NCBI GenBank assembly: GCA_012295275.1
Contig: CM022665.1
Location: 32,623,522 to 32,687,521, forward strand
DNA length: 64,000 nucleotides
DNA from: Chrysomallon squamiferum
Lineage: Eukaryota; Mollusca; Gastropoda; Neomphalida; Peltospiridae
Direction: 5' to 3'
Part shown: one piece after another, positions 26,121 to 39,679 of the stretch
Numbering within the stretch: the stretch's first letter is position 1
Layout: each line of letters begins with the position of its first letter
Made by a program: the position numbers and the translations under genes
The notes under the pieces: generated by a model
The model's database searches: none
The model's input: only the letters and a program-made list of their open reading frames with translations
Told to the model about the DNA's origin: nothing

Positions 26121-28120
26121 TATTTGTATATCACATAGCAGATCTGACTCAGGAAATATTTCTATGGAAAAGGTCTCATTATTATTTATTTGTTGCACTT
26201 CTGTCATGCCAGTACTCAGTACCTAGTACAGGAAAAGGACAAAAGAAAATAATCTAAAGGTGTCCATAATAAGGATTAATCCTGTGACCTTTTGCACCTT
26301 TTGTGACTGTGCAGTCACTAAGCTTTATATTAAATATGTACATTAACAGCTTAGAGTAAAGACTGGATGGACAATACAAATTGTGATAAAGAACATTAAT
26401 TTAAAACAATAGTTCATTATTTACATTAAAAATGATGCTATGCTATATTAATTTAAAACAATAGATTTAATCATATCCTAAATTTGTAAGAAAAAAAACA
26501 AACAACCTAATTATATATGTACAATCAAATTGACCAAGCCTTGCTAGCCATCTGGTGACATAAAAGCATTCTTTCATCTATTTATGATAAGCAGATGTAG
26601 TGATATATGTGTATTTGTTACTGTGTGTAAAGTATGTGAGCTTTTTTTGTTCAGGGTCATTTTATTTTAAAAAGTCTTTTTGTTTTTGTTTTCTTTTTTT
26701 ATGAGTTAATTAAAAGCTATATAATTCATGATAATTATGATTATTAAAAGTTTAATTCAGTATGTATTCCCTAATTCCTGTGTGCATCTCACACGAATAC
26801 ACACACATACAAAACCCACAGGTATGAAGAAACAGAACAAAATTTTCAGAATCTTTGGTTAAGTATATTTTAGGTTAATACTTTAATACAGATTTAACAC
26901 TCTGTCTTCCAAAATACTGAGAAGATACTTCCAAAAACATTTCCAGATACTGAGACGTTTTTTCCTCACCTACATGCTAATATGACACTGTAAGGAAAAG
27001 ATCAACAAGTTGTTTTCAGAAACAAAACCATTGTCATAAATCCATACAGCATGCACACACAAAGCATTAAAAAACCAAATGTTCCTGCATGACATTTCAG
27101 ATGTGCAGGTGTTGTAATGGGAAGGATATATTTCACTGCCTGTTATACTCTACACTGGTACAAAACACCATTAAGTCAATTTTCTAGGTTGAATTTACAA
27201 AACAGCTTTGTCCCCATTCACTTTAACCTTTACTTGATTTAAAAGATTAAAAATTAGAGTGATAGTATCTGTAATGATTAAAAAAAAAACAAGAGAAAAA
27301 AAACTCTAGAGTAAGATTGTGTTTGCTGCATAATGATAGACAGGAGTGGGTTGCATGGCATTATACTTTGCCTTTTTATTGAAGTAAAGCTGTTTTGTTA
27401 CAGTATTTATTTAGTCTTAATAATTACTATTCTCAGTTGGAGGCCTATAAATTCTAATAAAAGTGTTTTTAATTTTTGCCTCCTTCTTTCATGTCACACT
27501 TGTTTGACTTAGAGCAACCCCGACTGTGATTATACAGATGAAGCAACACCAAGGGTTTAAAACACCACACCACCATTGCCCTTTACATGCTGTTGAGCAT
27601 CAGCTTAATAGTGCCTTGCTAGAAATTGCTAGAACACACCTAAAACAAAACTTCTGTATCTAAATTAAAATTTAGAGATATAAAAGAATAAAGAAAAAAG
27701 CTGTAGATATTTTATTATTAACATATTTCATAAAAAAAATAAAATTCAAATATATTCTTTAGTAGAAAAGAATTTTATAAACACATCGGCAATCTAAGGC
27801 ATAATTGCAGAGGATATCAAGTTAGTATGTTAGACCTTTTCTTCATTATGGTCATGATAGGAGATAAGACCAATACCTGTTACTTAACCAGTACATTGTT
27901 AAAACTTATACATTCTTACCACTTTATTGAAAGGTGTAAGGTTTCTTTTTACATATTTTACATATTTTCTGGTCACTGTGAAGGTACACATTAAAGATTA
28001 ATTTTGCTACTAATAAGAGTTGCTTACATCATTATTATAAAACAAATATAAACAGACACTCATTATTGTAAATAAAAAATACTGAAGTCTGATTTACACA
28101 TTTTGCTTTTTAATTCATTA
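26121..28120 (+). other. Putative intron 1, between MITE and Tigger element
   Basis: AT-rich non-coding sequence; nothing beyond short homopolymers and a few CA clusters was recognised. Confidence 0.55.
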
Positions 28121-28884
28121 AAGGTGGTACCTTGACTTACGAGTGCCCCAGCTTAAGAGTTTTTTGAGTTACGAGCAGCCCCCCCCCGTCTATTTTTTGC
28201 TTTGATTTGGAAGCCAAAATCTGAGTTACGAGTGAGCTTCAGAAACACCGCCGCTAGCTGACGCAACGAACAACACAACATCCGCCCAGCATCCCCCTAC
28301 TCACTCATTTACTTCACATGGTTACCTTGCTGTGGAAGCATCTCTGTTATGTTGTGCTCACGTTTTGTGCACTATTTTGCCAAATTTCTTTTTTCTGGCC
28401 ATGGATCCTAAGCAGGTGAGGCAAAGGACAGTGCTGAGAAGAAGAAGCGGATGATGTCCATTGAATTAAAGCATGAAATCATAAAAAACATAATAGTGTG
28501 CATGTAGTCGACTAGGCTAGGCAGTATCAGCGAAGTACTTCTACGATATGTACCATACTGAAGCAGAAGGAGTTGATAAAGGATATAACTCCAGCCAAAG
28601 GCGTTAAAATAATTTGTCTGATCTCCAAGATAAATACACTTTACAAAAGCAATGTATTTTTTTATTTTGTTTTTATACAATATTTGTTATTTATAATACA
28701 TTTTTTCTTATTTAAAAACACATTACAAAAAAAAAAAAAAAATAGGGTGCTTTTTGGGGGGGTTGGAATGGATTGATGGTATTTCAATTCATTTCAGTTG
28801 GGAAAACTGATTTCATATATGAGCAAAATTGAGATACAAGCTTGATCTCAGAATGAATTAAACTTGTAAGTCAAGGTACCACTG
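28121..28884 (+). mobile_element. Dead Tigger/pogo-family DNA transposon, internally deleted
   Basis: The ends are GGTGGTACCTTGACTTAC at the left and the complement of CAGTGGTACCTTGACTTAC at the right, with TA on both sides (28119-28120 and 28885-28886). This terminal sequence is characteristic of Tigger elements. The inside holds a decayed start of the transposase and then poly-A/T-rich filler. At 764 bp it is far shorter than an autonomous Tigger, so most of the transposase is deleted. Confidence 0.85.
28401..28625 (+). pseudogene. Remnant of Tigger transposase N-terminal helix-turn-helix
   Basis: It begins M-D-P-K at 28401. After a frame change the sequence encodes K-K-R-M-M-S-I-E-L-K-H-E-I-I, then across a stop A-R-Q-Y-Q-R-S-T-S-T-I-C-T-I-L-K and I-T-P-A-K-G-V-K-I. 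These are the hallmark words of the CENP-B/Tigger-type DNA-binding domain. Stops and frameshifts, including TAG inside the V-V-D-x-A-R stretch, show it is dead. Confidence 0.8.
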
Positions 28885-29574
28885 TATATCAGTGTTTGCA
28901 TGTGTGTTCTAATTTAATCACAGATGTGGGGATTGAAAAGTATAATTTACACCTGGATAAATTGAGAAAATAGAAGAAAAATAAAAATACAATTTTGGAG
29001 AGTATCAGTTAGGAGAAGAGTTAGTTATAAAAAAAAGAACTGAACATGTAAAAATTGTTAGTTTTATTTTTTTTTAATTATTATTTTTTTTTTTATTGCT
29101 AGCCTCTGTCAGTTTTGATGACAGTTGGCAGAACTGTTTGTTGTGGTTATAAAACGATTCATTTTGAAACAAATTTTTTTATTTCTTTCAGTATCTTTAC
29201 ACAATCATTTTATTTTGCTACTTAAATACTGTAAAATAAGTTTAAAAAAAAAGAAAGAAAAAAGTAAAAGTTTTAATTCCTTTTCAGAAAAGCCACTCAT
29301 CTTGTTTAAAAGAATTTATTTTTATTTTTTTTAATTATTATTGTTTGGTAAATGTTATTCTTTGATCAGCATATCTGCAGACAGGTGACAGACACCTCTG
29401 ATTGGTTTCTGTAACAAAACACCAACACAAGTCTCCTATTTCCTTTGTCATCTTGACATTCTGAAATGACCAGCAGGCAATTACTGTGGGCTTTGAACTC
29501 AGGTGTAGGATGTAACAGTTGTGTTAATCTGATCTTTCACAAACATTTAGCACTTCACTGGCCTGGTACATCAC

Positions 29575-29645
29575 ATCACATCTAGTGCTAGCTCAGTAGT
29601 ATAGCAGTGGTGTGAATGATGTCAGGATCTATTCTCCTTTCTGCA
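29575..29645 (+). mobile_element. tRNA-like SINE head
   Basis: A perfect A box, TAGCTCAGTAG (29589-29599), is followed by a B-box-like GGATCTATTCT (29625-29635) at tRNA-like spacing. The rest of a tRNA cloverleaf cannot be folded convincingly, so a degenerate SINE is more likely than a tRNA gene. Confidence 0.45.
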
Positions 29646-30808
29646 TGTATTAAGCATAACATACATTTAAAATATTTGTTTTTGCTAATGAATGTTTAAA
29701 CTTAATTTACCTATATTACCGAATTTTATTATAGTTTGGTACTGAGTTCCTGAAATTATATAGAATCTATAAAATGTTTTTAAGTTGTTTATATCATATA
29801 AATATTAACAGTCTAAAATAAAGTTTTACTCTAAAACAAAAAAATTCAAATTTATTTTTAATCTTTTTGTTTGTTTGTTTTTATTTCATTTTTTAATATT
29901 TTAAAAATTTAGACTTTTTATCACTACAGAAACTGTTTTTTTTTTGGCTGTACATTACAGAATAATGGTCTATTTTTTTAAACTGTTTTGTTTGTATTTG
30001 GCTCACTTTGATTCTTTGATATTTTTTTTTTTTTGTAGTTATTTATACTTGTTGATCTTGCAAATCATTTTTTACACTTAGAACTGGAACTTATGCTAAA
30101 ATAAAAAAACAACAGTGACTGGAATAAACAACTTTTCACCTTTTGATTCCAAGGATAATCTTATGCAAAATGTGAATGTGAGATGGGTTTCCCTTTTTTC
30201 TTCAAAAGTTTAACATTTTTATTTATTTGTATTTTATGCAAACTCTGTATTAATATAGTCTTTTATATGCATATAGGTGATTTATAACTTCAGTACAGTT
30301 TGCCTGGGGGATTTTATGATAGGTGAGTGATGTATTGTTCGTATTATTTTTTCAAAATATATATTTTTTTCTTTTCTTTGTTTTATTTGTTTCCAAAAAA
30401 AAGTAAAAATAAAATAAAATAAATTAAAATAAAATAAAATAAAAAAATAAAAAAAATAAACAAAGGAACTTGAAATTGAATTAAATCACAAGCAAACTGA
30501 TTACCTGAAACAAAATCCAGGTAAATAATAGTAAAGTTAGAAGAACTATGGCTACAGTTTTAAAACTTTAATAATTTAATCTTCTTACTTCTTGATTAAC
30601 ATGGAACAAAAATAATGTAGACAAATTACCTGTATGTGACCTTTACCAATCTGTTCTAATTGGATAAGTTAAAAAAGGACATTTTGATATACATGTAAAA
30701 GGATAAATATTATTTGAGTAATTTTTCCCTTTTTAAAATTAAAACTATCAATTCTTCAAAATGGCTGTGACATTCATTCATTATTTATATGCAAATATTC
30801 TTGGAAAC

Positions 30809-30812
<4 letters not shown>

Positions 30813-30840
<28 letters not shown>
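30813..30840. repeat. Poly-T run
   Basis: About 28 T in a row. Confidence 0.93.
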
Positions 30841-30843
<3 letters not shown>

Positions 30844-31444
30844 GAGAAAAGTAATAAATTATAGCAGTCCATTTTTGTTTTTCAATTGCTTTATATCATT
30901 ATTTCTCAGCCATTGACATTACAAAACAGAATTATGATTAAATGATGTTGGTTGAACTGCGTACATAAACATTTGATTTCCATGTCTTCCTTTATTTTCT
31001 TTTTCATTTTATTCTTTGTTTCATCCCTTTCTTTTCTTTTTCTTTCTTAAAATTGTTTCATGTTTCATTCCTTTTCAGTGTTACAATACAGTGTTGTAAA
31101 TAAACTGAAAACATTGGTTCATATGACCTAACAAATCAATGGTTAAAGTGCAGAAGAAAAGATTTATTGTCAAAGAAAATAACTGATCATAAATTTAATA
31201 TGCATACTTTTATTTGTTTGTAGTTTTTTTAATGAAAAATACAACAATTATTTTATTATTAGTTTATGTAAATAATTTTCACTGCATGGAATTTTGACTC
31301 CCAAGACTGTAAATGTTTTGTTTGTTTTTAAATGCATGCTGAATGTGTAATTTCTTCAGGTGCTCTTGTACTTAAATGAACTGCTGATGTGTTTTGTTTT
31401 TCTTTCATGTGTGTGTAGAGCCTAACCTTTAAGATACATAACTG

Positions 31445-31690
31445 ATACTCATATGGTATGGCATTTGTTTTAATGTCTGAAGTTAAATCAAGATATACAC
31501 AATACATTTATATGATGTAATATCTGTCAAAACATCTCTGATAATACTGTCCTCATATATAAAGCATATTTTCATGATATGGTATCTGGTATAATATCTG
31601 GATTAAAACCAAGATACATACAGTACATTTACTTAGTATGGTATTTGGATTAATATCAAGATACACACAGTATATTTGCATTGTATGACA
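31445..31690. repeat. Degenerate tandem repeat, unit about 60-70 bp
   Basis: Three to four diverged copies of a unit containing TATGGTAT(T/C)TGG, then TTAATATC, then AAGATACA(C/T)ACA, then GTA(C/T)ATTT. Confidence 0.6.
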
Positions 31691-32069
31691 AACAGAATAA
31701 TGGTTGAAGCAGTGTAGTATAAAGACATTAACAAACTTGAGCATGTTAATTAACCTGTGATTAGAATCCATGAACTGGTGCTACATAACCTTTTTATTGT
31801 TTTTCTAATTGGATATTCCTTGCATTGTGGTCATGTTTACTTATCATTGCTTTGACATAAGCATTGTTGTTTTTCTTTGTTTGTAGCAGTGGTTTAATAA
31901 AATGAGACAAAATATGTCCTTTTTTTGTTGTAAAAGCTGTTCACATATGTGACAGTATTGTTGTCAGTACAAGTTACTACTGGCAGTATAAAACAAGGAA
32001 ATGGTTCACTATAGCCTATATTTGGACCCAAGGTTAAAAAACCTGTTTTATTTCATAAGTAAACTATAA

Positions 32070-32255
32070 TTGTCACAGTTTTCACTTCACTGTGACTATA
32101 GTAACCATTTTTATGTCACTTAAACTAAGTGGTAGTTGTCCCAGTCTTCAGTTCACTGTGACTAGTGATCATTTTTATCAGTAGTCACTATATACTGAGT
32201 ACAGCTGTAGTTGTCCCAGTCTTCAGTTCACTGTGGCTGATCACTTTTATCAATA
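32070..32255. repeat. Three tandem copies of a 66-75 bp unit
   Basis: Units start at about 32070, 32136 and 32211 with TTGTCCCAGTCTTCAGTTCA (the first is diverged) and continue CTGTGACTAGTGATCATTTT. Confidence 0.8.
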
Positions 32256-34822
32256 ACAAATCATTGATTAATGCCAGGATATGGTCTGATTTTACCATTG
32301 TTCTCAAATGGCTGTATCTACCTTAAGTGTTAATGTGTTCAAAATAACCAGTCTAATACAGTGGCCAACAGAAATAACTTTAAAAGGTATAAAAAGTATC
32401 AATATATTCTGGATAAAGTAATAATATGGCCTTTAGGAATAACTAATAAGAAGCAGCTGAGTCCTAGAAATAGATAATCATATGTGGAAACTCCACTCAT
32501 GGTTACAAGATTCTTTAAATATATTTTGAATAATATGGAATGTTACTGATAGTGAAGCATTATGTCTGCAGTGAAGCATTATGTCTGCTGTAGGTATCAG
32601 TATTAACTGTCAAAAAATTCTTTTACAGATCACTGGACTTGTTATCCAAAAAACAAATTCTTGATTTATGGTTTTAGTTGTAAAACATTTTAAATTAATG
32701 GTTGAACAATTTTATTATTATTATTTTGTATATTTCTTTGTTGTTATTATTATTATTTTTTTTAACCAAACTTTAATTTTCGGTTATTGGTAATGGTAAG
32801 GAATGACAATGTGTAATATTGCATTAGATAGAAACAGTTTTTCAGGATTGTACAATTCTCAGATACTGTGCTTAGTCCAAATAACTTTTATGGATCATAT
32901 AAAAAAATACATTTTGTTTTTTTTAAATCTGTCATGTTTTCATAAAATGGTTGTCATGTTTCCAGAATTCTTTTTTCTTTTTTCTTTTTTTTTCACAGAT
33001 TCTTTCTAAACAGTTAATTTTATACCTGTTTTTCTCTATACTTAGATTTTTTATTTAATACTGAGACTCATTCAGTGATTGGAATTAAAAAACATACTGA
33101 AGACAAAATAACATGAAACTCAAGAAATATGTTTAGATTATTTAAGTGTTAAAATAAAGGAATGCATTTGTTACTGAAAGAGGGAGAATGTTTATGTAAC
33201 TTTAGATTTTTCAAAGTCTGCATTTGTATTTATGTTTTAAAGTGGATAAACCTGTATATAGTAGTTTTGTTATTTATGAAGAATGTTTTCATTCACACAT
33301 GTGAAATAAGGTACATACATATTCAGTGAAATGTCTTTAAACAGCATGCCAAGAAATCTTTGAAAAATGACAGAATACATTGTTCGTGGCCAATTTCATG
33401 ATTAATTTATTTCTTTACGGGCTGTGAAATGAACAAATGACATGTTCGCTTGTCAAATGACACTCATTCCATGCTGCTGGGTTTATACACTTTTTACAAA
33501 CATTTTTGCAAACCTGTACAGGACAGGTGGGCTTCGACAAATGCCATCAAAACACAAATGCTGGTATTCAATGGCAGTGTGTGTGTGTGAGATAAGTAAG
33601 TTAATAGATGTTCACATGACTACTACAGTTGATAATTTATACCAAGTGACAAATTTCTATGTTTGTTCCTATTTTTATACACCCCATATTCAGTAGAAGA
33701 TTGTAAAAATGAAACTAGATTATGGACATTACATTGGTGAGTGAATTTTACATTAGTTGAAGAACACAGTTGTAGATTGCCAATTTTGGAGGATGCCCGT
33801 GTTGAAATAAAATATATAAACAATAAATTTTAGAAACCTTTCTTCTCCATAGAAGTGTCAGTTTTCATTTAATCATTACAGCGTGGTTGGTATCAGGTTT
33901 TTTTAAAATGTTAAAATATTTAGTTTTGCACAAAAATGAGGTAAACACCTTACAGAAATAAAGTGATAAAGAATTCAAAAGATACGAAATTATAGCATAT
34001 ATCAGTAATTAAATAGGCACAAAAATATTTTTTATTAAAAGAAGTAATAATTTAAATAATAATAATAAATAAATAAATAAAAAGTTGTGGAGAATTAAAA
34101 CTGAAGCTAATTCCATAACACTGCTTTGGGTTTGTGTATAAGTACATTAAAATAATAAATTAGAGGACACACTTAACTTGTGACTCAAGCTGTATTTCAC
34201 CCATAATTGTTAAAACTGTTATTGACTTTTGCTTATTGGGTGAGTCAGCCCAGCTGTGTTCTGTTCTTAATGAAAGAACCAGCTGTTGTGTGGTGATCAT
34301 GTACTTGTATGTCCATCCACTTCTCTCCATGTCCATTCACAATGACCAGGTGATTACATTGATTGTAGTGTCCAAACTGAATGTTGTTCTCACAATGAAT
34401 TCTAATAAGTAAATTCCTCATAATAAAAAATAGTAATAACAATAATAATTATTATTATCACAAATAGAGATCAAATGTAATCTCTTCATATCTGTTCTTA
34501 TTAACTTTATAATCTTTTATTTGTGTTCTCAGACAGATATGGTGTATAGAATACATATTTTCCTACATAATATTGTTAAAGAAAAATTCAAAATTGATAG
34601 TACAGGCGACAGTCGGTTTATCAAGCCATGAGAAAATTGAGAATGTTTTTGTACTTCTCAATATATTCATTTTTCATTTTGATCAGAGATAATCCTTCTT
34701 TAGATGAATTTTTAATTTTTTTTTTTTTTTTTTAAATACATCTTTAAAGTAAATTGAAGCACTCGCATTTACAGGATCAGTGAATTTTGTATAGTTTTTT
34801 CATTTTTGTCTACATTTTATAA

Positions 34823-34970
34823 AATGTAACTGAAAAAATGAAATAGATACTTCGGTCACAAAATAGATATCAGGGTTTAAATATAAAATGTTAGATAGTT
34901 AAAAACTAGTTACAAATGTAACTGAAAAAGTGAAATAGATACCTAGGTCACAAATTGATATCAAAGCTCA
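34823..34970. repeat. Segmental duplication, two copies about 92 bp apart
   Basis: AATGTAACTGAAAAA...GAAATAGATAC...GGTCACAAA...GATATCA occurs at about 34823 and again at 34915 with scattered differences. Confidence 0.75.
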
Positions 34971-35624
34971 CATGGGAAAGACTTGACCTTATAACAGTCT
35001 CTCTGTTCAGGTATGTAGAGCATTAAATGTCATGTCTCAGTAATCTTCACAGACCTGTCAGAAATGGTAAAAATGCTTAAGCTGTTCAAGTTTCCAGGTG
35101 AAAAAAACAAAACAAAAACACAAACATATTGTTTTTATTTTTATTAGTCTTTCTCAAAAATCTTTTTTGCTCTATATTTTAAAATATAAAATTAAATTAA
35201 AAAATGACTTTCAGATTGCTAAATGTTTTGTGAAACTGAGAGATCACCCACCTGTCTCTTAGGAATTACAGGTTAAAAAAATAAATGAATATTTGATTAA
35301 CAACAGCCCAACATGTATCTACATTAAACATTATTAACTTCCCTGTTATAATTTTTTATATTTTTTATATATATATATTTTTTTAAATTAATAATAATAA
35401 TAATAATAAATATGTTGTTGTTGTTTCATTTTTATTATTTTTTAATATATTTTACATTTTTAAAAATATTTTTAAAGCTGTTTTTTTAATTTTTGTTTGC
35501 TTTTGAATCATGATACAAGAAAGGAAAGCAGCTACCATTACATTCATGTTGATTAGCAGCAAGTGCCTTTTAAATACACCTCAAAGACAGAAGAGCACAT
35601 GCAGTATAACCTTTGACAATTCCA

Positions 35625-35655
35625 CCATGGAGCACTGGCTGGAATGGGAAAATAG
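35625..35655 (-). repeat. SINE tail copy (inverted)
   Basis: The stretch CACTGGCTGGAATGGGAAAA is the complement of the tail at 13325-13350. Confidence 0.5.
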
Positions 35656-36209
35656 ACCACTAAAGAAGATTGATTCAGCACATTCGGAATTATAGCTCTG
35701 ATAAATCCATAAAAACTGATAACAATTAGTATGAAAGTATTAGATTTCATGTCTAATCTACGTATAAACACACACACATACGCACACACACACACATAAT
35801 GAAGAGAAAGAAGGAAAATACAAATATTAAATATTAATAAAAATAATAAACAATGAAACAAGGTTTTTTTTTCAGTTTTTTTTTTCATTATGACAGTAAG
35901 AGGTAAAATAATAAGAAATGGAGTGAGAGACAGTGGTTATTAGAGGTAGACAGTTATAATTTACAGGTGGTTATGCTACAAGTGGTCTTAAATCCAGGTA
36001 TGACATTAACTGCATGACTATGTTGTTAATCCATGTATATAGATCTTTAAAGAATCTAATGGTTGTGTAAAATAGGTGCAGAAATAAGATTTTTGAAAAA
36101 TAATTTTCAAAAATACTGAAATAGATTCTTAATAACATAATATTATGTAAATAAGTATTCGATCACAACTATATATATTTTTTCTATTATTGACTGAATG
36201 ATTGATTTA

Positions 36210-36242
36210 TCATCTTATTTTCCCATTCCAACCATTGTTATG
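36210..36242 (+). repeat. SINE tail copy
   Basis: TTTTCCCATTCCAACCATTG matches the tail of the element at 13225-13365 with one or two differences. Confidence 0.5.
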
Positions 36243-38602
36243 TGACAAGTTAATAAACATTTTGAATGTGCTTTCTGGAAGGAACAGTTAAAAGATATTT
36301 TGCTGCTAATTAATGAGAAAAGATATCAGAACATTTTTGAAATCATAACAGTAATAAAATACAGAAGTTAAACATGTTCTGAGTCATAAAAACATAATAA
36401 TTTTAAAATACATGATAGTATTGTTAAAACACTGATTCACTGTGGAATGTGTAATATTGATGGTATTCAGTGCATGCAGCAATAGATCATTCTTTGTTTG
36501 TAACATAATGACAGAATCTGTTATCAGATGGAATGTATCAGGCTGTGAGATGAAAGACAAGTATTAAACAAACAAGTGTATTAAACCCTGGCTAATTGCA
36601 GTCAGTTTTAGTTTGGTTGTTTCAGAAAAATGTTGTTTTTCATATAAAAGTTTTAATATTCCTAATATTTTGTGAAAGTTTTAAGAATCTGCTTTGCTCT
36701 AAAGATATTAGTTGGAATCTGAAATGAAAATTTGATCCTATATTGCAATGAAAGTTTAGAAAATTTAGAATCTATTTTGAAGGCTTTAATATTCCTAAAC
36801 TGCTCGGGAAATTTTATATATTCTTTGGCGTGACTTTTCTGCCATATGTGCTTTTTAGGTTAATAATATGGAAAAATGGTTTTAACTTATGGTTATTTTA
36901 ACATCTTTTTCTCATGTGTTTGATGGAAGACATTTTCATATTCCTTTGGAATTTATGCCATCAAATGGACATATTAAAGAGAAACAACATTTTGCAGATC
37001 TATTTAGTTGTGCAAGATGAAACTATAAGGAAGGAAAAGATACTATCAGCAGATTCACCGAAAACTTATAAAAAGAATCATATTATTGATCAAACTGAGT
37101 TGACTGTCAAAAGAAAACTTAAAAATCACATAATTAGTTAAGTCCAGTATACAGAGGAGGTTGTTTGAATATGTACATGAGTTTAAATTCTTTTTATAAA
37201 ATTTATTTAAAAAAAAAAAAAACATTAACACCGGATAAGATTTGAATTCCTTTACCAAGTTAAAATCTATTAAAAACATTAAATTAATAATAATTATTAT
37301 TATTATAATTATAAATAAAATAAATAAATAAATAAATAAAATAAAATAAAATAAAATATACTTAACAAAATCAGTTTCAATAATAAAATATACCAGTACC
37401 AAAACAAGTAAAATATTTGCATAATAAGTTCTAAATAACAAAATAACAAAAAAAAAAATTTCAACAGTATTTCAACATGAAGTTTGAATTACCTGAACGA
37501 GTTAAAATCTACAAGATGAGAATCCACAAAAAGAGAAAACTAAACATGACAACACAAATTCACAGCTCAGTAGAAAACATGAAGATGAAAGTGTTCAGTA
37601 AGTACTGGATTACTGTATGATAATAAGCAGTGAAGTATTATAAAAGAGATTAACACAGTGTACATATTACATAGAACTTTGTCTTTGTCTAAAATTAGCA
37701 TTTTTCAAATGTGTTAAATAATTATATATTATATCAGATTGAATTCAAAAGCAGTTTAACTTATTTTTTAAGAGACTAAATAACTGAATCTGTTCTGAGC
37801 TTAGAAAGCCACTTTTAAAAAAACCCCACAACATCTGTAAATTTAATAATAATATAATAAACAAATAAACAACTGTGTAATTATTTTACAACCTCAAGAC
37901 ATTTTTTACCAATTTAGAACCTTACCTTCCTTGAATATAACTAGACTATTAGTTTTCAGAAAAGGACTGATATCTAACAAATGATCCAAATATTAATTAA
38001 TAAATATTAATTTAATCTTCCAAAGAAGTAAAACATCAAACTAACTGTAATCGTTTTATGTCCTATAAATGCTTATAAACTCTACATTTTTCAGATGATT
38101 TGTATGTGCACACATACACAAACACAAACACATACACACTTGTTAAATTTTGTTTACTGTGTCACTTTGCTAAAGGAAACCAGTTAAATAAACATAACTT
38201 TTCCATTAAACAAACCCAGCATCTAATTCTGTTCCAGATTAGTTGTAAACAACCCTTTCATTATATTTAACAAGAAATATTACTTTGTAAGTTAATTAAA
38301 CACAGGACAGGGTGTCTATCACCTGAAATATTATTGATTGACAATGCTAATTGCCTACAGTTATATACCTCTTGTGTCAGTTGAAATGTAGTCCAGGTAA
38401 ACTGTTGTTGATTCTGATGTACACTGCAGACAGGAATTGATTTCTTTTATGATGAAGAGAAATGATCAACACATAAAATATGGAAATTGATTATTTTGAT
38501 TTTAGTTTTTGCAGAGATTGATTTGTGTGTATGTTGTAATAACAAAAACTTTTTGTTTAATCACCTATGTTGAAATGATTGAAGTTATTGTTGTTTTGCA
38601 AA

Positions 38603-38603
38603 A

Positions 38604-38657
<54 letters not shown>

Positions 38658-38700
38658 TATAATAATAATAACAATAATAACAATAATAATTAATTAATAA
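38603..38700. repeat. (TAA)n microsatellite, nearly 100 bp
   Basis: A pure (AAT)n run to about 38657, then imperfect units with ACA interruptions and a TTAATTAATAAATAA tail. The poly-isoleucine frame it creates is not a gene. Confidence 0.95.
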
Positions 38701-39535
38701 ATAAGTAAAAAAGGCATTTAAAAAACAAAATGACAAAAAAATACTTTAGGCTACAATTTATTTCACTGTTCAACATTTTTACTATATTCTTTACTGTATT
38801 TTTATATTATATTATTTTTTATTTCTTTATTTTGTTACGAACAAGTTCATGCCAAGGTAGGTAATATTATACAGTGTGATTATCACTTGTATATTGTAAT
38901 AAACTTCATTTTTTTTTCATATATGCATTTATATTAATCAGTTTATTCAGTTTATTTATTTATTTATATTTATATTCAGTATAACCTGAATTACAATTGT
39001 TAAAATTACTGTTATAATAATTAACAGAGATTTATCTATTTTGCCATAGCAAATTTCAGGCTATTTCAGATTTTATGATTTTTAGTGGATTGTATGACAA
39101 GAATACTTTGTAGCATATCAGCAGTTTTAAATCAGATTTTTATCTTTTGTTGAATGTATTGAATTCATGTTCTATTCTTAATGATATCAGTTGTTTATTT
39201 TTAGAGCTGTTTTTCTTGTTTTCTATTTAGCATCTGTTTATGTAATGTTATGTTGTGATAAATTTCTGTATTTGATATCACTGTATTAAACTGTTTAGCT
39301 ATAGCAGTACATAAGTTGATCTTGTTCTGTTAAAATTCAGTAACTAAAATTATTTTATTAAACTGTTTTGTGTACATTCTTATGTATTTAACAATTACAA
39401 AACAACATTATCTCTTTGACAATAGCAGTTTGTAATTCTATATCTTCTTTTTTTTATGAATAGTAATTGATATTTTTGTGATGTTGAATATTAAAATTCT
39501 TTATTTAATGCAGTTAAACTGTTTATTTTACAGAA

Positions 39536-39679
39536 ATGCCCACACCTTCAACTCCTGCCGGTCATATTCCTGTCGGTGCTCTGGCTCTAACAGAGAAGCT
39601 AAGGTTTGCAGCCAGCAGTGGACAGCTAGACAAAGTACAGGAACTGATACAGGCAGGAGCAGGATTTGAACCAGATAAG
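39536..39679 (+). CDS. ANKRD6: ANKRD6 coding exon 1: N-terminus and ankyrin repeat 1
   Basis: The acceptor CAG is at 39531-39533, and the ATG lies only two bases into the exon, so the 5' UTR, or a few extra codons, must sit in an upstream exon. Residues 1-48 are a short P/T-rich leader followed by L-T-E-K-L-R-F-A-A-S-S-G-Q-L, which matches the degenerate first repeat of human diversin (L-S-E-R-L-L-V-A-A). The exon ends at AAG before GTAAAG. Length is 144 bp, phase 0. Confidence 0.88.

Larger units (their letters stand above)
28885..39533 (+). other. Putative intron 1, 3' part, no gene seen
   Basis: AT-rich. It includes several locally duplicated segments (31445-31690, 32070-32255, 34823-34970), a SINE head at 29575-29645, poly-T at 30813-30840, SINE-tail copies near 35632 and 36220, and a long (TAA)n array at 38603-38700. 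No exon candidate with coding character was found before 39534. Confidence 0.55.

Noticed and set aside
29589-29645. Possible tRNA gene
   Set aside because: A and B boxes are present but no acceptor stem or anticodon arm can be paired; better explained as a SINE head.
37055-37441. Minus-strand hydrophobic open frame
   Set aside because: Composed of AAT/ATA-rich simple sequence; no start context, splice sites or conserved motif.
38509-38697. Open frame with a poly-isoleucine tail
   Set aside because: Produced by the (TAA)n microsatellite; no splice context or coding character.
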